From: an uncultured Spirochaetia bacterium
GTDB taxonomy: Bacteria > Spirochaetota > Spirochaetia > JABEVK01
Assembly (NCBI GenBank): GCA_937960645.1
Contig: CALGPJ010000026.1
Location: 1 to 64,000 of the forward strand
Length of the DNA stretch: 64,000 nt
Reading direction: 5' to 3'
Position 1 is the first letter of the stretch. Each line of letters starts with the position of its first letter. Below the pieces are notes generated by a model, which was not told the origin of the DNA, did no database searches, and saw only the letters and a list, made by a program, of their open reading frames with translations. Of the stretch, positions 1-7,355 are shown one piece after another. The translations under genes were made by a program, and so were the position numbers.

Positions 1-165
1 TTCCCCAACAATCCCCGCCTGGTAAGCAACTATGCCCTGGTGCTGTGCAAAACGGGGAAGACCAATCGGGCCTATGAGATTCTCAAAAAAGCCCTGGAAG
101 AGTCCGATCACGAGGAGCTGCGTTCGTCCTTGCAGTATGTCCAGAAGTTAATCGATCGCAGGTAA
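1..165 (+). CDS. C-terminal fragment of a TPR-like protein (5' end outside window)
   Basis: The reading frame is open from the first base and stops at TAA 163-165, giving the last 54 residues of a protein. The segment around YALVLCKTGKTNRAYEILKKA has the small/large residue spacing of a tetratricopeptide helix pair, so this is probably the end of a TPR protein that serves as a protein-binding scaffold. Nothing more can be said about its function because the start lies outside the window. It runs convergently towards the helicase gene, with 22 bases between them. Confidence 0.6.
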   Translation, partial: FPNNPRLVSNYALVLCKTGKTNRAYEILKKALEESDHEELRSSLQYVQKLIDRR

Positions 166-187
166 ACCCGGCAGGAAATTGGGAAAA

Positions 188-1855
188 TCACTCTAAAAGT
201 CTGACCTCGTCGATGTCCCAAACCTCGATAAAATACGAGTAGCCCTGTTCGGTTAAAAAGCGCTGGCGCTGTTGGGCGTAAGTTTCCTCGGAGCTGTAAC
301 TGGTGACCAATGTGTAAAAGTACGCGTTGCGCTGCTTGGGGCGGAGAATCCGTCCAAGCCTTTGCGCCTCTTCCTGTCGGCTTCCGAAGGTACCGCTGAC
401 TTGAATCGCCATGCTGGCATCGGGGAGGTCGATCGCAAAATTCGCGACCTTGCTGACCACCAGAATTCGAATCCTGCCCTCCCGAAAATCCTTGTAAATG
501 ATTTCGCGTTGCGGATTGGGCGTTTTGCCGGTGATGAGCGGTGCTCCCAGAACCCTGGCGATGGTTTCCAGTTGGGACACGTACTGACCGATCACCAGAA
601 TGAAATCCTCCGGGTGGTTGACGATGAGTTCCTTTACCACTTGAATCTTGATAGGGTTTTCGCTCGCCAGGCGGAATTGCCGTATCGAATCGCCCACCGT
701 CATCAGACGGCGGTATTCCGGGGTGGCCGGTACCCGAATTTCGCGGCAGATGGCCTGGGCGATCCACCCCAGCTGCTCCAGGTCCTTCCAGGGCTTGTCG
801 TAGCGTTTGGGTCCGACCAAACTGAACACGTAGTCTTCGTTGCCGTCTTCGCGGACCAGGGTGGCCGTCAGGCCCAGACGGCGCACGGACTGGAGCTCCG
901 CCACCACGCGGAACACCGGGGCGGGGAGGAGGTGGACCTCGTCATAGATCAGGAGTCCCCAGGGGTACTCGCGAAACAGGGCAAAATGCGGAAAATCGGC
1001 GTCCTTGTCCGGCCTCCAGGTCAGCACCTGATAGGTGGCCACCGTCACGGGACGAACCCGCTTGAGGTCCCCGGTGTACTCCCCGATCATGTCCGGGCTG
1101 AGGTCGGTTTTGGAGAGGATTTCATCGATCCACTGATGGACGGCGGCAACGTTGGGGGTCAGGATGAGGGTGTGGGTCTTTAAGCGGCACAGGGCATCGA
1201 GGCCGACCATGGTCTTGCCGCTGCCGCAGGGGAGGACCACCACGCCGAAGCCGGTTTCGGAACGACCGAGACCGAACACGGCCTCGGTGGCCTCTGTCTG
1301 GTAGGGGCGGGGTGTAAACCGGGCGTTGACTTGCAGGGGAGCACCATCGGTGAGCGGCGCTTGATCGGTCACCGGCCAGCCATGACGGATCAGTTGGGCC
1401 TTGACGGTGCCGCGGTCGGCCCAATGAACCAGATACCTGGCTCCCGAGCCCTCCAGATACTTCTGGACCGCACGGCAGGAGTTCAGGGCTGCCTGAGCCT
1501 CCGGGGTCAGGGCCTCCAGGCACAGATAGCCCTCTTCCGAAGAGGCAGATAAGACGAGCTGCCCCCACTTGGATAAAATCAGTTGGATATCCTGGAGAAT
1601 GTTCGGCGGCAGTTCATATCGGCTGTAAGATTTCAGAACACGAACGATATCACGCCAGTCCATGCCGGCCGCCGCGGCATTCCAGAGGCTGATGGGGGAA
1701 AGACGGTAGGTGTGGATGTACTCGGGGCTCTTTTCCAGCTCGGCGAAACGGCTCAGTTGCTGGCGGGTCTCGTGAAACAAGGGATGACGGGTTTCCAAAA
1801 GGATACTGCCGTCGCTCTGGACGATCAGGGGACCGCTTTGAGTGCTGTCAAGCAT
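188..1855 (-). CDS. XPB/Rad25-type DNA helicase (superfamily 2)
   Basis: A 555-residue SF2 helicase of the XPB family, an ATP-driven 3'-5' DNA translocase linked to DNA repair or transcription-associated DNA opening. Visible motifs: Walker A CGSGKT at residues 210-215, DEVH box 305-308, GLTAT (328-332) followed by the XPB-typical RED triplet (335-337), and motif VI QRLGRILRP 498-506. The roughly 180 residues before the helicase core match the N-terminal region seen in bacterial XPB proteins. Bacterial XPB is patchily distributed and includes spirochaetes and mycobacteria. The start has no Shine-Dalgarno site. A -10 box TATACT ends six bases before ATG, so the mRNA is probably leaderless. The gene appears to be transcribed alone. 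The family call is secure; the cellular role is inferred. Confidence 0.92.
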   Translation of the reverse strand: MLDSTQSGPLIVQSDGSILLETRHPLFHETRQQLSRFAELEKSPEYIHTYRLSPISLWNAAAAGMDWRDIVRVLKSYSRYELPPNILQDIQLILSKWGQLVLSASSEEGYLCLEALTPEAQAALNSCRAVQKYLEGSGARYLVHWADRGTVKAQLIRHGWPVTDQAPLTDGAPLQVNARFTPRPYQTEATEAVFGLGRSETGFGVVVLPCGSGKTMVGLDALCRLKTHTLILTPNVAAVHQWIDEILSKTDLSPDMIGEYTGDLKRVRPVTVATYQVLTWRPDKDADFPHFALFREYPWGLLIYDEVHLLPAPVFRVVAELQSVRRLGLTATLVREDGNEDYVFSLVGPKRYDKPWKDLEQLGWIAQAICREIRVPATPEYRRLMTVGDSIRQFRLASENPIKIQVVKELIVNHPEDFILVIGQYVSQLETIARVLGAPLITGKTPNPQREIIYKDFREGRIRILVVSKVANFAIDLPDASMAIQVSGTFGSRQEEAQRLGRILRPKQRNAYFYTLVTSYSSEETYAQQRQRFLTEQGYSYFIEVWDIDEVRLLE

Positions 1856-1861
1856 TGGGGC

Positions 1862-1890
1862 AGTATAGAAAAAATTGAATGGGAACGCAA
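1862..1890 (-). promoter_or_regulatory. Predicted promoter of the XPB helicase gene, leaderless geometry
   Basis: On the minus strand TTGCGT (1890-1885) is followed after 17 bases by TATACT (1867-1862). Only six bases (GCCCCA) separate the -10 box from the ATG at 1855, so transcription should begin at or next to the start codon. The -35 match is weak (3 of 6), the -10 match is good. Confidence 0.5.
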
Positions 1891-1940
1891 CCGCTGGCTG
1901 GAACCAACCCGTCCTCTGGCACCCGCAAATCCTTCCCTTG

Positions 1941-2046
1941 TCATTCCGACTTGCGAAGCCCTCCCGATGTCATTCCGACTTGCGAAGCAAGGAGGAATCT
2001 TCTCGCTGCGCTCGGGAAAGATCCCTCGCTACGCTCGGGATGACAT
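1941..2046. repeat. Intergenic repeat element with tandem and inverted parts
   Basis: An 18-base unit beginning tcattccgac occurs at 1941-1958 and again at 1970-1987. A CTCGCT-CGCTCGGGA unit occurs twice between about 2002 and 2040. The second part starts with atgtcat (1967-1973) and ends with its inverted copy atgacat (2040-2046), so about 80 bases could fold as one long arm. It looks like the short dispersed repeats found between genes in many environmental bacteria. It contains no gene. Confidence 0.55.
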
Positions 2047-2064
2047 GATTGAAATGTTCCAAAC

Positions 2065-2093
2065 TTGATAAAAAACCTGAGTTTTAGTATTTT
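2065..2093 (+). promoter_or_regulatory. Predicted promoter of the flavodiiron gene
   Basis: TTGATA (2065-2070), 17-base spacer, TATTTT (2088-2093). The predicted start point near 2100 leaves a leader of about 16 bases with a clear TGGAGGT ribosome binding site at 2104-2110 before ATG 2117. Confidence 0.5.
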
Positions 2094-2116
2094 TTAACTA
2101 ACTTGGAGGTAATTTC

Positions 2117-3367
2117 ATGTCGCAGCACACCGCGGTCACCTTGAAGCAGGATGTGTACCGCTTTGTCGCCAATGTCGAGGAGGAGGACATCGATCTTTTC
2201 GAGGGGATCTGGCCCATTCCTCATGGGATCTCGATGAACAGCTACTTTGTCCAGGGTGAAAAAGGCGCCCTGATCGACCTTGTCTGCGCCTGGGAGGGAA
2301 CGCCGGTCAAGGTTCTGGATCAAATGAAAGAAAAAAGTTTTTCGGTCAAAGACGTTCATTACGCGGTGCTGAACCACATGGAACCCGACCATACGGGTTT
2401 CCTGCCCCTCCTGATGGAAAAAAATCCGGAAATCACGGTGGTATGCACCGAAAAGGCCGCCAAACTGGTCAAGAGTTTCTACAACATCGATCGCATCATG
2501 ACCGTCAAGTCGGGCGACAGCCTGGACCTGGGCGACGGCAAGGTGCTTCACTTTCAGGAGATTCCCAATGTGCACTGGCCGGAAACCATGGTGACTTACG
2601 AGAGTCAAAGCCGGATCCTGTTCACCTGTGACGCGTTCGGCGGCTTTGGCAGCATCGAGGACGCGATTTTCGACGATCAGCTGAACGAGGGTCAGAAAAA
2701 GTTCTATTACGATGAAAGCCTTCGCTACTACGTCGACATCGTGGGTGCGTTTTCCACCTTTGTCCTCAGGGCTATCGACAAGGTTGCCTCCCTGAACCTT
2801 CCTATCGACATCATCGCTCCGGCTCATGGCATCATCTATCGAAAGAACCCGATGGAGATCGTGGAGCGCTACAAGAAGTTCGCCACCTACATGGAAGGCC
2901 CCTGTGAAAAGGAAATCACCCTGGTCTGGTCCAGCATGTACGGCAATACCGAGAAGCTGGTGCAGACCATTATCGACGGGGTGCGCTCCGAAAACGTGGA
3001 CATCAACATCTTCCGGGTCCCGCAGGATCATTCCAGCTACATCCTGCCGGCAGCTTACCGATCCAGCGCCCTGATTTTGGGCATGCCCACCTACGAGTAC
3101 AAAATGTTCCCACCCATGGCCTACACCATCGACATGTTCGGCCGTAAGCACGTTTACAACAAAAAGGTGCTGCGCTTCGGGAGTTACGGTTGGAGTGGCG
3201 GCGCTCAGAAAGAGTTCGAAGAGCTGGTGGAAAAATGGAAGCTCAAGTGGACCATGGTCGATCCCATTGAATGGGAAGGATCTCCGACCGAGGCCACCCA
3301 CCGCAAGGCCTTTGAGGCCGCTGCTGCCCTTGCCCGGGAGGTGAAGCAGATGGCGGCGGTCCACTGA
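2117..3367 (+). CDS. Flavodiiron protein (A-type flavoprotein, O2/NO reductase)
   Basis: A 416-residue flavodiiron protein, which reduces O2 to water and/or NO to N2O with electrons from rubredoxin or a similar donor; a cytoplasmic detoxification enzyme of anaerobes. The N-terminal metallo-beta-lactamase-like domain carries the diiron ligands HMEPDH (H87, E89, D91, H92), H153 in NVHWPETM and D172 in FTCDAFGG. The C-terminal flavodoxin domain starts near residue 255 with the FMN loop SSMYGNTE. Length and domain order match the FprA/ROO class without extra C-terminal domains, so an external electron donor is needed; none is encoded next to it. It has its own predicted promoter and a strong ribosome binding site. 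Sequence alone does not tell whether O2 or NO is the preferred substrate. Confidence 0.93.
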   Translation: MSQHTAVTLKQDVYRFVANVEEEDIDLFEGIWPIPHGISMNSYFVQGEKGALIDLVCAWEGTPVKVLDQMKEKSFSVKDVHYAVLNHMEPDHTGFLPLLMEKNPEITVVCTEKAAKLVKSFYNIDRIMTVKSGDSLDLGDGKVLHFQEIPNVHWPETMVTYESQSRILFTCDAFGGFGSIEDAIFDDQLNEGQKKFYYDESLRYYVDIVGAFSTFVLRAIDKVASLNLPIDIIAPAHGIIYRKNPMEIVERYKKFATYMEGPCEKEITLVWSSMYGNTEKLVQTIIDGVRSENVDINIFRVPQDHSSYILPAAYRSSALILGMPTYEYKMFPPMAYTIDMFGRKHVYNKKVLRFGSYGWSGGAQKEFEELVEKWKLKWTMVDPIEWEGSPTEATHRKAFEAAAALAREVKQMAAVH

Positions 3368-3383
3368 AGGCCCGAACCCGATA

Positions 3384-3443
3384 CCCCCTGAGAATTGTAA
3401 GTCCTGCTTTATCGTCGCAAAGGAGTTACAATAACTCAGGGGG
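3384..3443 (+). promoter_or_regulatory. Hairpin that could hide the ribosome binding site of the next gene
   Basis: An imperfect inverted repeat pairs 3384-3400 with 3426-3443: nine base pairs (CCCCCTGAG with CTCAGGGGG) and seven more (ATTGTAA with TTACAAT) around a small internal bulge, with a 25-base loop. The 3' arm contains AGGGGG, the only well-spaced Shine-Dalgarno sequence for ATG 3450; a second purine run AAGGAG (3420-3425) lies in the loop. There is no T-run after it, so it does not look like an intrinsic terminator. Confidence 0.45.
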
Positions 3444-3449
3444 TTCGAT

Positions 3450-4043
3450 ATGCGTGCAAAGAATTATTTCTTCCTGTTATTTCCGGTGTATCTTGTGGTG
3501 AGTTGTCAAACTCCCGGTACGGACGCTAACCGAGGGGATCGGGCGACGGTTCCCGTAACACCCGCTCCGACGGATGTGGTGGCCCAAGGGCTGTCGGTAG
3601 CCTTGCCCCTGCCCCTGATGGGCAATCCCCGCGCCCAGGACCTCTACATGCGAAACTCGGTTCTCACTCAGTATGCTCATTATTTTCTCTGGCAAGGTTT
3701 CGAAAGACGTGACGGTAAAATCTTTAGCCAGGGTTCGGAATCGATACGCAATGTCCGCATCTCCACGACCGCTTCCCCGGTCCCACTGGAAAATCGAACG
3801 GTCGAAATGTATTACCTTTCCTTTTTGGCTCCCCGGCAAATCGACCCACCGCACCGGCTGGTCGAGGCGGTTATCGGGGTGCAGGAACTGGGCCGGATGG
3901 ACCCAAAAGACACATTGCTGCCTCAAGACTTCATCCGGCAAGTCCTTTCCTCCGTCCGAGGAAACAACTTCCGGGCCCGTCTCGTCGGTGTCGAATACGA
4001 TCCCGCCAGGGGCTTCCTCGGTAGAGTTTTACTTGCCCCCTAA
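3450..4043 (+). CDS. Putative lipoprotein of unknown function
   Basis: A 197-residue protein with a lipoprotein signal: positive N-terminus (MRAKN), hydrophobic stretch and lipobox VVSC, with the acylated cysteine at residue 19. A Thr/Pro-rich linker follows (about 20-45), then a mixed alpha/beta domain I do not recognise. Mature protein would be anchored to a membrane on the outside of the cytoplasmic face. The start is ATG 3450 because it alone gives the signal peptide; its ribosome binding site lies in a hairpin arm. The 3' end overlaps the convergent ABC fusion gene by 15 bases. Confidence 0.75.
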   Translation: MRAKNYFFLLFPVYLVVSCQTPGTDANRGDRATVPVTPAPTDVVAQGLSVALPLPLMGNPRAQDLYMRNSVLTQYAHYFLWQGFERRDGKIFSQGSESIRNVRISTTASPVPLENRTVEMYYLSFLAPRQIDPPHRLVEAVIGVQELGRMDPKDTLLPQDFIRQVLSSVRGNNFRARLVGVEYDPARGFLGRVLLAP

Positions 4044-5420
4044 TCGAAGCTGCGTGTCGAATCGGTCCTGGATTTCTTGCGGATAGTGGGAGATCACCAC
4101 CAGGGCAAACCGTTGATGCGCCTGAAGCCGAAACACCAGCTCCCAGAGTTCCTGGCGGGCCTCGGCGTGGAGGTTTACCAGAGCCTCGTCCAGGATGAGG
4201 GTGTCCGGCTCGGCAGCCAGGGCACGCGCCAGGGCCAGGCGCTTGCGCATGCCCCCGCTCATCTCCTCCGGAAAGAGGCCGTACTCGCAAAGGCCCACCC
4301 AGTCCAGGCATCGGCCCGCCAGCTCCCTCCAGTTGCTCCGTTTTGCCGCCCACAGGGGCAGGGCCGTATTTCCCAGGGCGTCCCGATGGGGGAGGAGGCT
4401 GTCCTCCTGGAACACCAGGGCACATTTACCCATGCGGTGGATTTGCCCAGCCTGGGGGATCAACAGCCCGGCGGCCAGCTTTGCCAGGGTGGTTTTTCCA
4501 CAGCCGGAGGGGCCGCTGATCAACAGCGAGCAACCCGGGGACAGCTCGAGGCTCAGGTTTTTCAGCACAGTCTTTGACCCGTAATGGAACGTCACGTTCT
4601 GGAATACAAAGCCGCCGCGGGCGTGTGGATGTACCGCAAGCTCATCCGCACACGTTCCTGAAACCGGCAGCGGGGAGGTGGGAATCCTTCTCGGGAAAAA
4701 CCATTGGGCGGCGAAACGCCCCAGGGCGCTGAGGATCACAATCAGCACGACGAGGAGCAGGGTCAGGGAATAAAAGCGCTCGATGTCGTAGACGGCCCAG
4801 GCGGTTTGGATACTGCGCCCGAGTCCGCTTCGGGAGCCAAACCACTCGCCGATTAGCGTGCTCTTCAGACTCAGCGCCATGCCGACGGAAAGCGCCGATC
4901 CCAGGGTTGCGTTCAGGATGGGGCGAACTACCTCGCGAAACCAGGGCCCGGGCCCGGGAGCATACAGGCGCAACGTATCGGTGAGTTGGGGGGTCAGGAG
5001 TTTGAGACTGTCTCGGGTGGAAAAATATATCAGGGGAAGGGCCACCAGAAAACTGACCGCGATCGGAGTTCCATCCCCCGAACCCAGGATGAGCACCAGG
5101 GGTACGGTCCAGAGCAGGGCGGGGGTGGCCTGGACCACGGCAATGACGGGCTGAAGGGTTCTCTGCCCAAACCCTCGGGATAACAGACCCAGGGCCAGGC
5201 CCAGACCGAGGGCCAAGGCAAAACCGCTCAGCGAGCGTAATACGGTGGTGAGTGTGTCCGACCAGAACGCGGATTGTGCAAGCGTTTGCAGGGAAAGTTG
5301 CAATGTTTGCGACGGATTTGGGACGACCGAGCTTCCCCAAAGCCCGTGTCCCCACTGCCAGATCAAAAAAATAAGGAGGGTTCCGAGAAACCCTCCCAGG
5401 AATCGAAGAAGGATCTTCAA
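4029..5420 (-). CDS. ABC transporter permease fused to its ATPase (nitrate/sulfonate/taurine type)
   Basis: One 463-residue protein joins two subunits that are normally separate. Residues 1-245 are a SsuC/TauC-like permease with about six membrane segments and the EAA-like cytoplasmic loop (LRLYAPGPGPWFREVVRPI, 150-169). Residues 268-463 are the ATPase: Walker A GPSGCGKTT 303-311, Q-loop Q338, signature MSGGMRKRLALARA 387-400, Walker B LILDEA 408-413 and switch His in VISHYP. The usual Pro after Walker B DE is Ala. The start is TTG at 5420, sharing TTGA with the stop of the upstream binding-protein gene, so the two are translationally coupled. The substrate is likely a small anion or nitrogen/sulfur compound, but is unknown. 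Confidence 0.88.
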   Translation of the reverse strand: MKILLRFLGGFLGTLLIFLIWQWGHGLWGSSVVPNPSQTLQLSLQTLAQSAFWSDTLTTVLRSLSGFALALGLGLALGLLSRGFGQRTLQPVIAVVQATPALLWTVPLVLILGSGDGTPIAVSFLVALPLIYFSTRDSLKLLTPQLTDTLRLYAPGPGPWFREVVRPILNATLGSALSVGMALSLKSTLIGEWFGSRSGLGRSIQTAWAVYDIERFYSLTLLLVVLIVILSALGRFAAQWFFPRRIPTSPLPVSGTCADELAVHPHARGGFVFQNVTFHYGSKTVLKNLSLELSPGCSLLISGPSGCGKTTLAKLAAGLLIPQAGQIHRMGKCALVFQEDSLLPHRDALGNTALPLWAAKRSNWRELAGRCLDWVGLCEYGLFPEEMSGGMRKRLALARALAAEPDTLILDEALVNLHAEARQELWELVFRLQAHQRFALVVISHYPQEIQDRFDTQLRLGGK

Positions 5421-6328
5421 GGCACCAGAAACTCTGCCTCGGGACGGTAGGTGTCGCCGATGCGGTTGTGGTAGGTCGTGAGCAGCCCCAGCTGCGTTGG
5501 GTTGTCGGGAACGCTAAAAAGGGTGTTGCCCAGAGCCTTGAGGACGAGTTCAGGACTGAGTTCGAGTTTCCGGGAAATGATTTCGAGGTCGGCATCCTTG
5601 AAAATGCCCTCGGCCTTCTGTTTGATCAGGTTTCTCAGTTGTCGGTAGAGATCGGCATTTTGTTCCAGGTCCTTCGGTTTCACAAATAGGCTGACCTGAG
5701 GGGATCGAGGGTCACCGGTCAGTCGGTCCCACTCGTTGGCAAAGTTGAACAGCACCCGCGCCTGGCCCTGGCTGGTGAGGCGCGATACGATGGGTTCGGG
5801 GACCGCGATGGCGTCCGCCTTGCCCTGTAAAAGGAGGGCGGGCATCTGGGTGATGGGGCTGTAATCGATGACCACACGGTCCAGAATGTTGGCGGCCTTC
5901 AGCAACACCTTGAGCTGCACCTCCAGGGGACTTCCCGCAAAGGGTACCAAAACCTTCTTGCCGGCCAGGGAACCGAGGCCCTGAAGGTTGGGATTGGTTA
6001 CCAGAAGGCTCGAGACCCCCCAGACCACGGTGGCGAGGTGGCGCACACCCCGGTCGGCCTGCCAGCGGCCCAGACCGAGCTGATAGCCCGTGAAGAGGAC
6101 CTGGGTCCGGCCCGCGAGGAATTCGGCCAGGGCCAGGGGATGGTCATCGTAGATCTGCACATCGAGCCGATGGCCGGCAACGACGCTGCCCTCGAGGGCC
6201 AGAATGGGGGCGCTGGAAACGGTGCGCGGTACGGCAATGCTCACGACGCCGGTGGGGGACTGCTCCTGTTGGCCCAGGGCGTACAGGGTTGCACCGATGG
6301 CAAGTAAGGCGAGAACTTTTTTCAGCAT
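5417..6328 (-). CDS. ABC transporter substrate-binding protein (NMT1/THI5-like, SsuA/TauA type)
   Basis: A 304-residue periplasmic binding protein. Starting at ATG 6328 gives a clean signal peptide (MLKKVLALLAIGATLYALG) and a ribosome binding site CAGGAG eight bases upstream; the open frame extends further but upstream codons lack both. The core IAVPRTVSSAPILALEGSV and the later GKKVLVPFAGSPLEVQLKVLL and DAIAVPEPIVSRL blocks match the NMT1-like fold used for nitrate, sulfonate, taurine or thiamine precursors. It is co-transcribed with the permease-ATPase fusion, forming a complete two-gene importer. The promoter shares its -35 box with moxR on the other strand. Confidence 0.85.
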   Translation of the reverse strand: MLKKVLALLAIGATLYALGQQEQSPTGVVSIAVPRTVSSAPILALEGSVVAGHRLDVQIYDDHPLALAEFLAGRTQVLFTGYQLGLGRWQADRGVRHLATVVWGVSSLLVTNPNLQGLGSLAGKKVLVPFAGSPLEVQLKVLLKAANILDRVVIDYSPITQMPALLLQGKADAIAVPEPIVSRLTSQGQARVLFNFANEWDRLTGDPRSPQVSLFVKPKDLEQNADLYRQLRNLIKQKAEGIFKDADLEIISRKLELSPELVLKALGNTLFSVPDNPTQLGLLTTYHNRIGDTYRPEAEFLVP

Positions 6329-6347
6329 GATTCGACTCCTGAATCCA

Positions 6348-6376
6348 ACCTTAGCCAAGACAGGCTGTTTTGTCAA
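6348..6376 (-). promoter_or_regulatory. Predicted promoter of the ABC importer operon
   Basis: Minus strand TTGACA (6376-6371), 17-base spacer, TAAGGT (6353-6348). The TAAGGT hexamer is a weak -10 match, but the same TTGAC-N17-TAAGGT arrangement recurs upstream of 35103 and 55913. A leader of about 14-20 bases with CAGGAG follows. Confidence 0.5.
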
Positions 6377-6398
6377 AAGTGAGCTCTGGGTTTAGAAT
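6370..6398 (+). promoter_or_regulatory. Predicted promoter of the moxR operon, sharing its -35 box
   Basis: TTGTCA (6370-6375), 17-base spacer, TAGAAT (6393-6398), then six bases (GGAGCC) to ATG 6405. The -35 hexamer is half of the palindrome TTGTCAA that also supplies the -35 box of the divergent ABC operon. Confidence 0.6.
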
Positions 6399-6404
6399 GG
6401 AGCC

Positions 6405-7355
6405 ATGACGGTCGTAGAACTCAAACGGGCGCTGCAGCAGCAGTTATTGACGGTCTACCAGGGTGATGACTCGGTAGTGGACTATCTCCTCATCCTTTTG
6501 ATTCTCGGAGCGCATGGCCTGGTCGAGGATGTGCCCGGAACCGGAAAGACCACCCTTGTCAAGGCCTTCGCCCGGCTGACAGGGCTAACAACCCAGCGCG
6601 TTCAGGGAACGCCCGACCTCGCCCCGGGAGATATTTTAGGATGGGCCCAGTACCAGCCCGCCACGGGCCAGATCGAGTACCGCGACGGACCCATCGTCAC
6701 CAACATCCTGCTGGTGGACGAGATCAACCGGGCACCGCCGCGGACCCAGAGTGCCCTCCTGCAGGCCATGGCCGAGGGCTCTTACATGAGGCTGGGCCAG
6801 GTCACCGCCTTGCCCGATCCCTTCCTGGTCCTGGCCACCCAGAACCCCATCGAATTCGAGGGCACCTTTCCCCTTCCCGAGGCCCAGCGTGACCGTTTCC
6901 TGATTCAATTCACCCTGGGCTATCCCGATCGGGAACAGGAAGTCAGGATCATGACTCTCCGAGAACCCGATCAGCTCATCGAGGGACTCAAGCCCGTCAT
7001 GAGCGTTCAGCACCTGAAAGCCCTGCGCGCCCAAATCGACAAGGTCCACTGCGATAGGCGCATCCTCGATTGGATTCGAGACCTGGCCGAGGCCTCACGC
7101 CAGGACGGCAACCTGGCCCTGGGAATCAGCCCGCGGGGGACCCGGATGCTTTACCGGGCCAGCCTTGCCCGGGCCCTGTTGAACGGCCGAGGCTACGTGG
7201 TGCCCGAGGACGTCACGGGACTCCTGGTTCCGGTCTGTCAGGGCCGAGTCCTCCTCAAGCCATCCGCCCAGGCTCGGGGGGTGACGGCCAGATCGGTGTT
7301 GGAAGGTTTGATCGGGCAGGTGGCCACACCGGCGCTTCGGGGAGAGGAAGTCTGA
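6405..7355 (+). CDS. MoxR-family AAA+ ATPase
   Basis: A 316-residue MoxR ATPase, a chaperone-like AAA+ protein thought to help assemble or activate protein complexes, often with VWA or DUF58 partners. Walker A is GTGKTT (45-50), Walker B LLVDEINRAPP (102-112), and sensor 1 lies in LATQNPIEFEG. The C-terminal part has the sensor-2 type block GISPRGTRML. It begins a tight plus-strand operon: the next gene starts at its stop codon. The start lies six bases after a predicted -10 box; GGAG between them could act as a weak ribosome binding site if a longer transcript exists. Confidence 0.93.
   Translation: MTVVELKRALQQQLLTVYQGDDSVVDYLLILLILGAHGLVEDVPGTGKTTLVKAFARLTGLTTQRVQGTPDLAPGDILGWAQYQPATGQIEYRDGPIVTNILLVDEINRAPPRTQSALLQAMAEGSYMRLGQVTALPDPFLVLATQNPIEFEGTFPLPEAQRDRFLIQFTLGYPDREQEVRIMTLREPDQLIEGLKPVMSVQHLKALRAQIDKVHCDRRILDWIRDLAEASRQDGNLALGISPRGTRMLYRASLARALLNGRGYVVPEDVTGLLVPVCQGRVLLKPSAQARGVTARSVLEGLIGQVATPALRGEEV

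Noticed and set aside
3361..3449. Hairpin after the flavodiiron gene as an intrinsic terminator
   Set aside because: The stem is not followed by a T-run and its 3' arm forms the ribosome site of the next gene.
7070..7351. Upstream part of the DUF58 open frame
   Set aside because: It overlaps coding sequence of moxR in another frame and is rich in Gly, Pro and Arg without DUF58 similarity.
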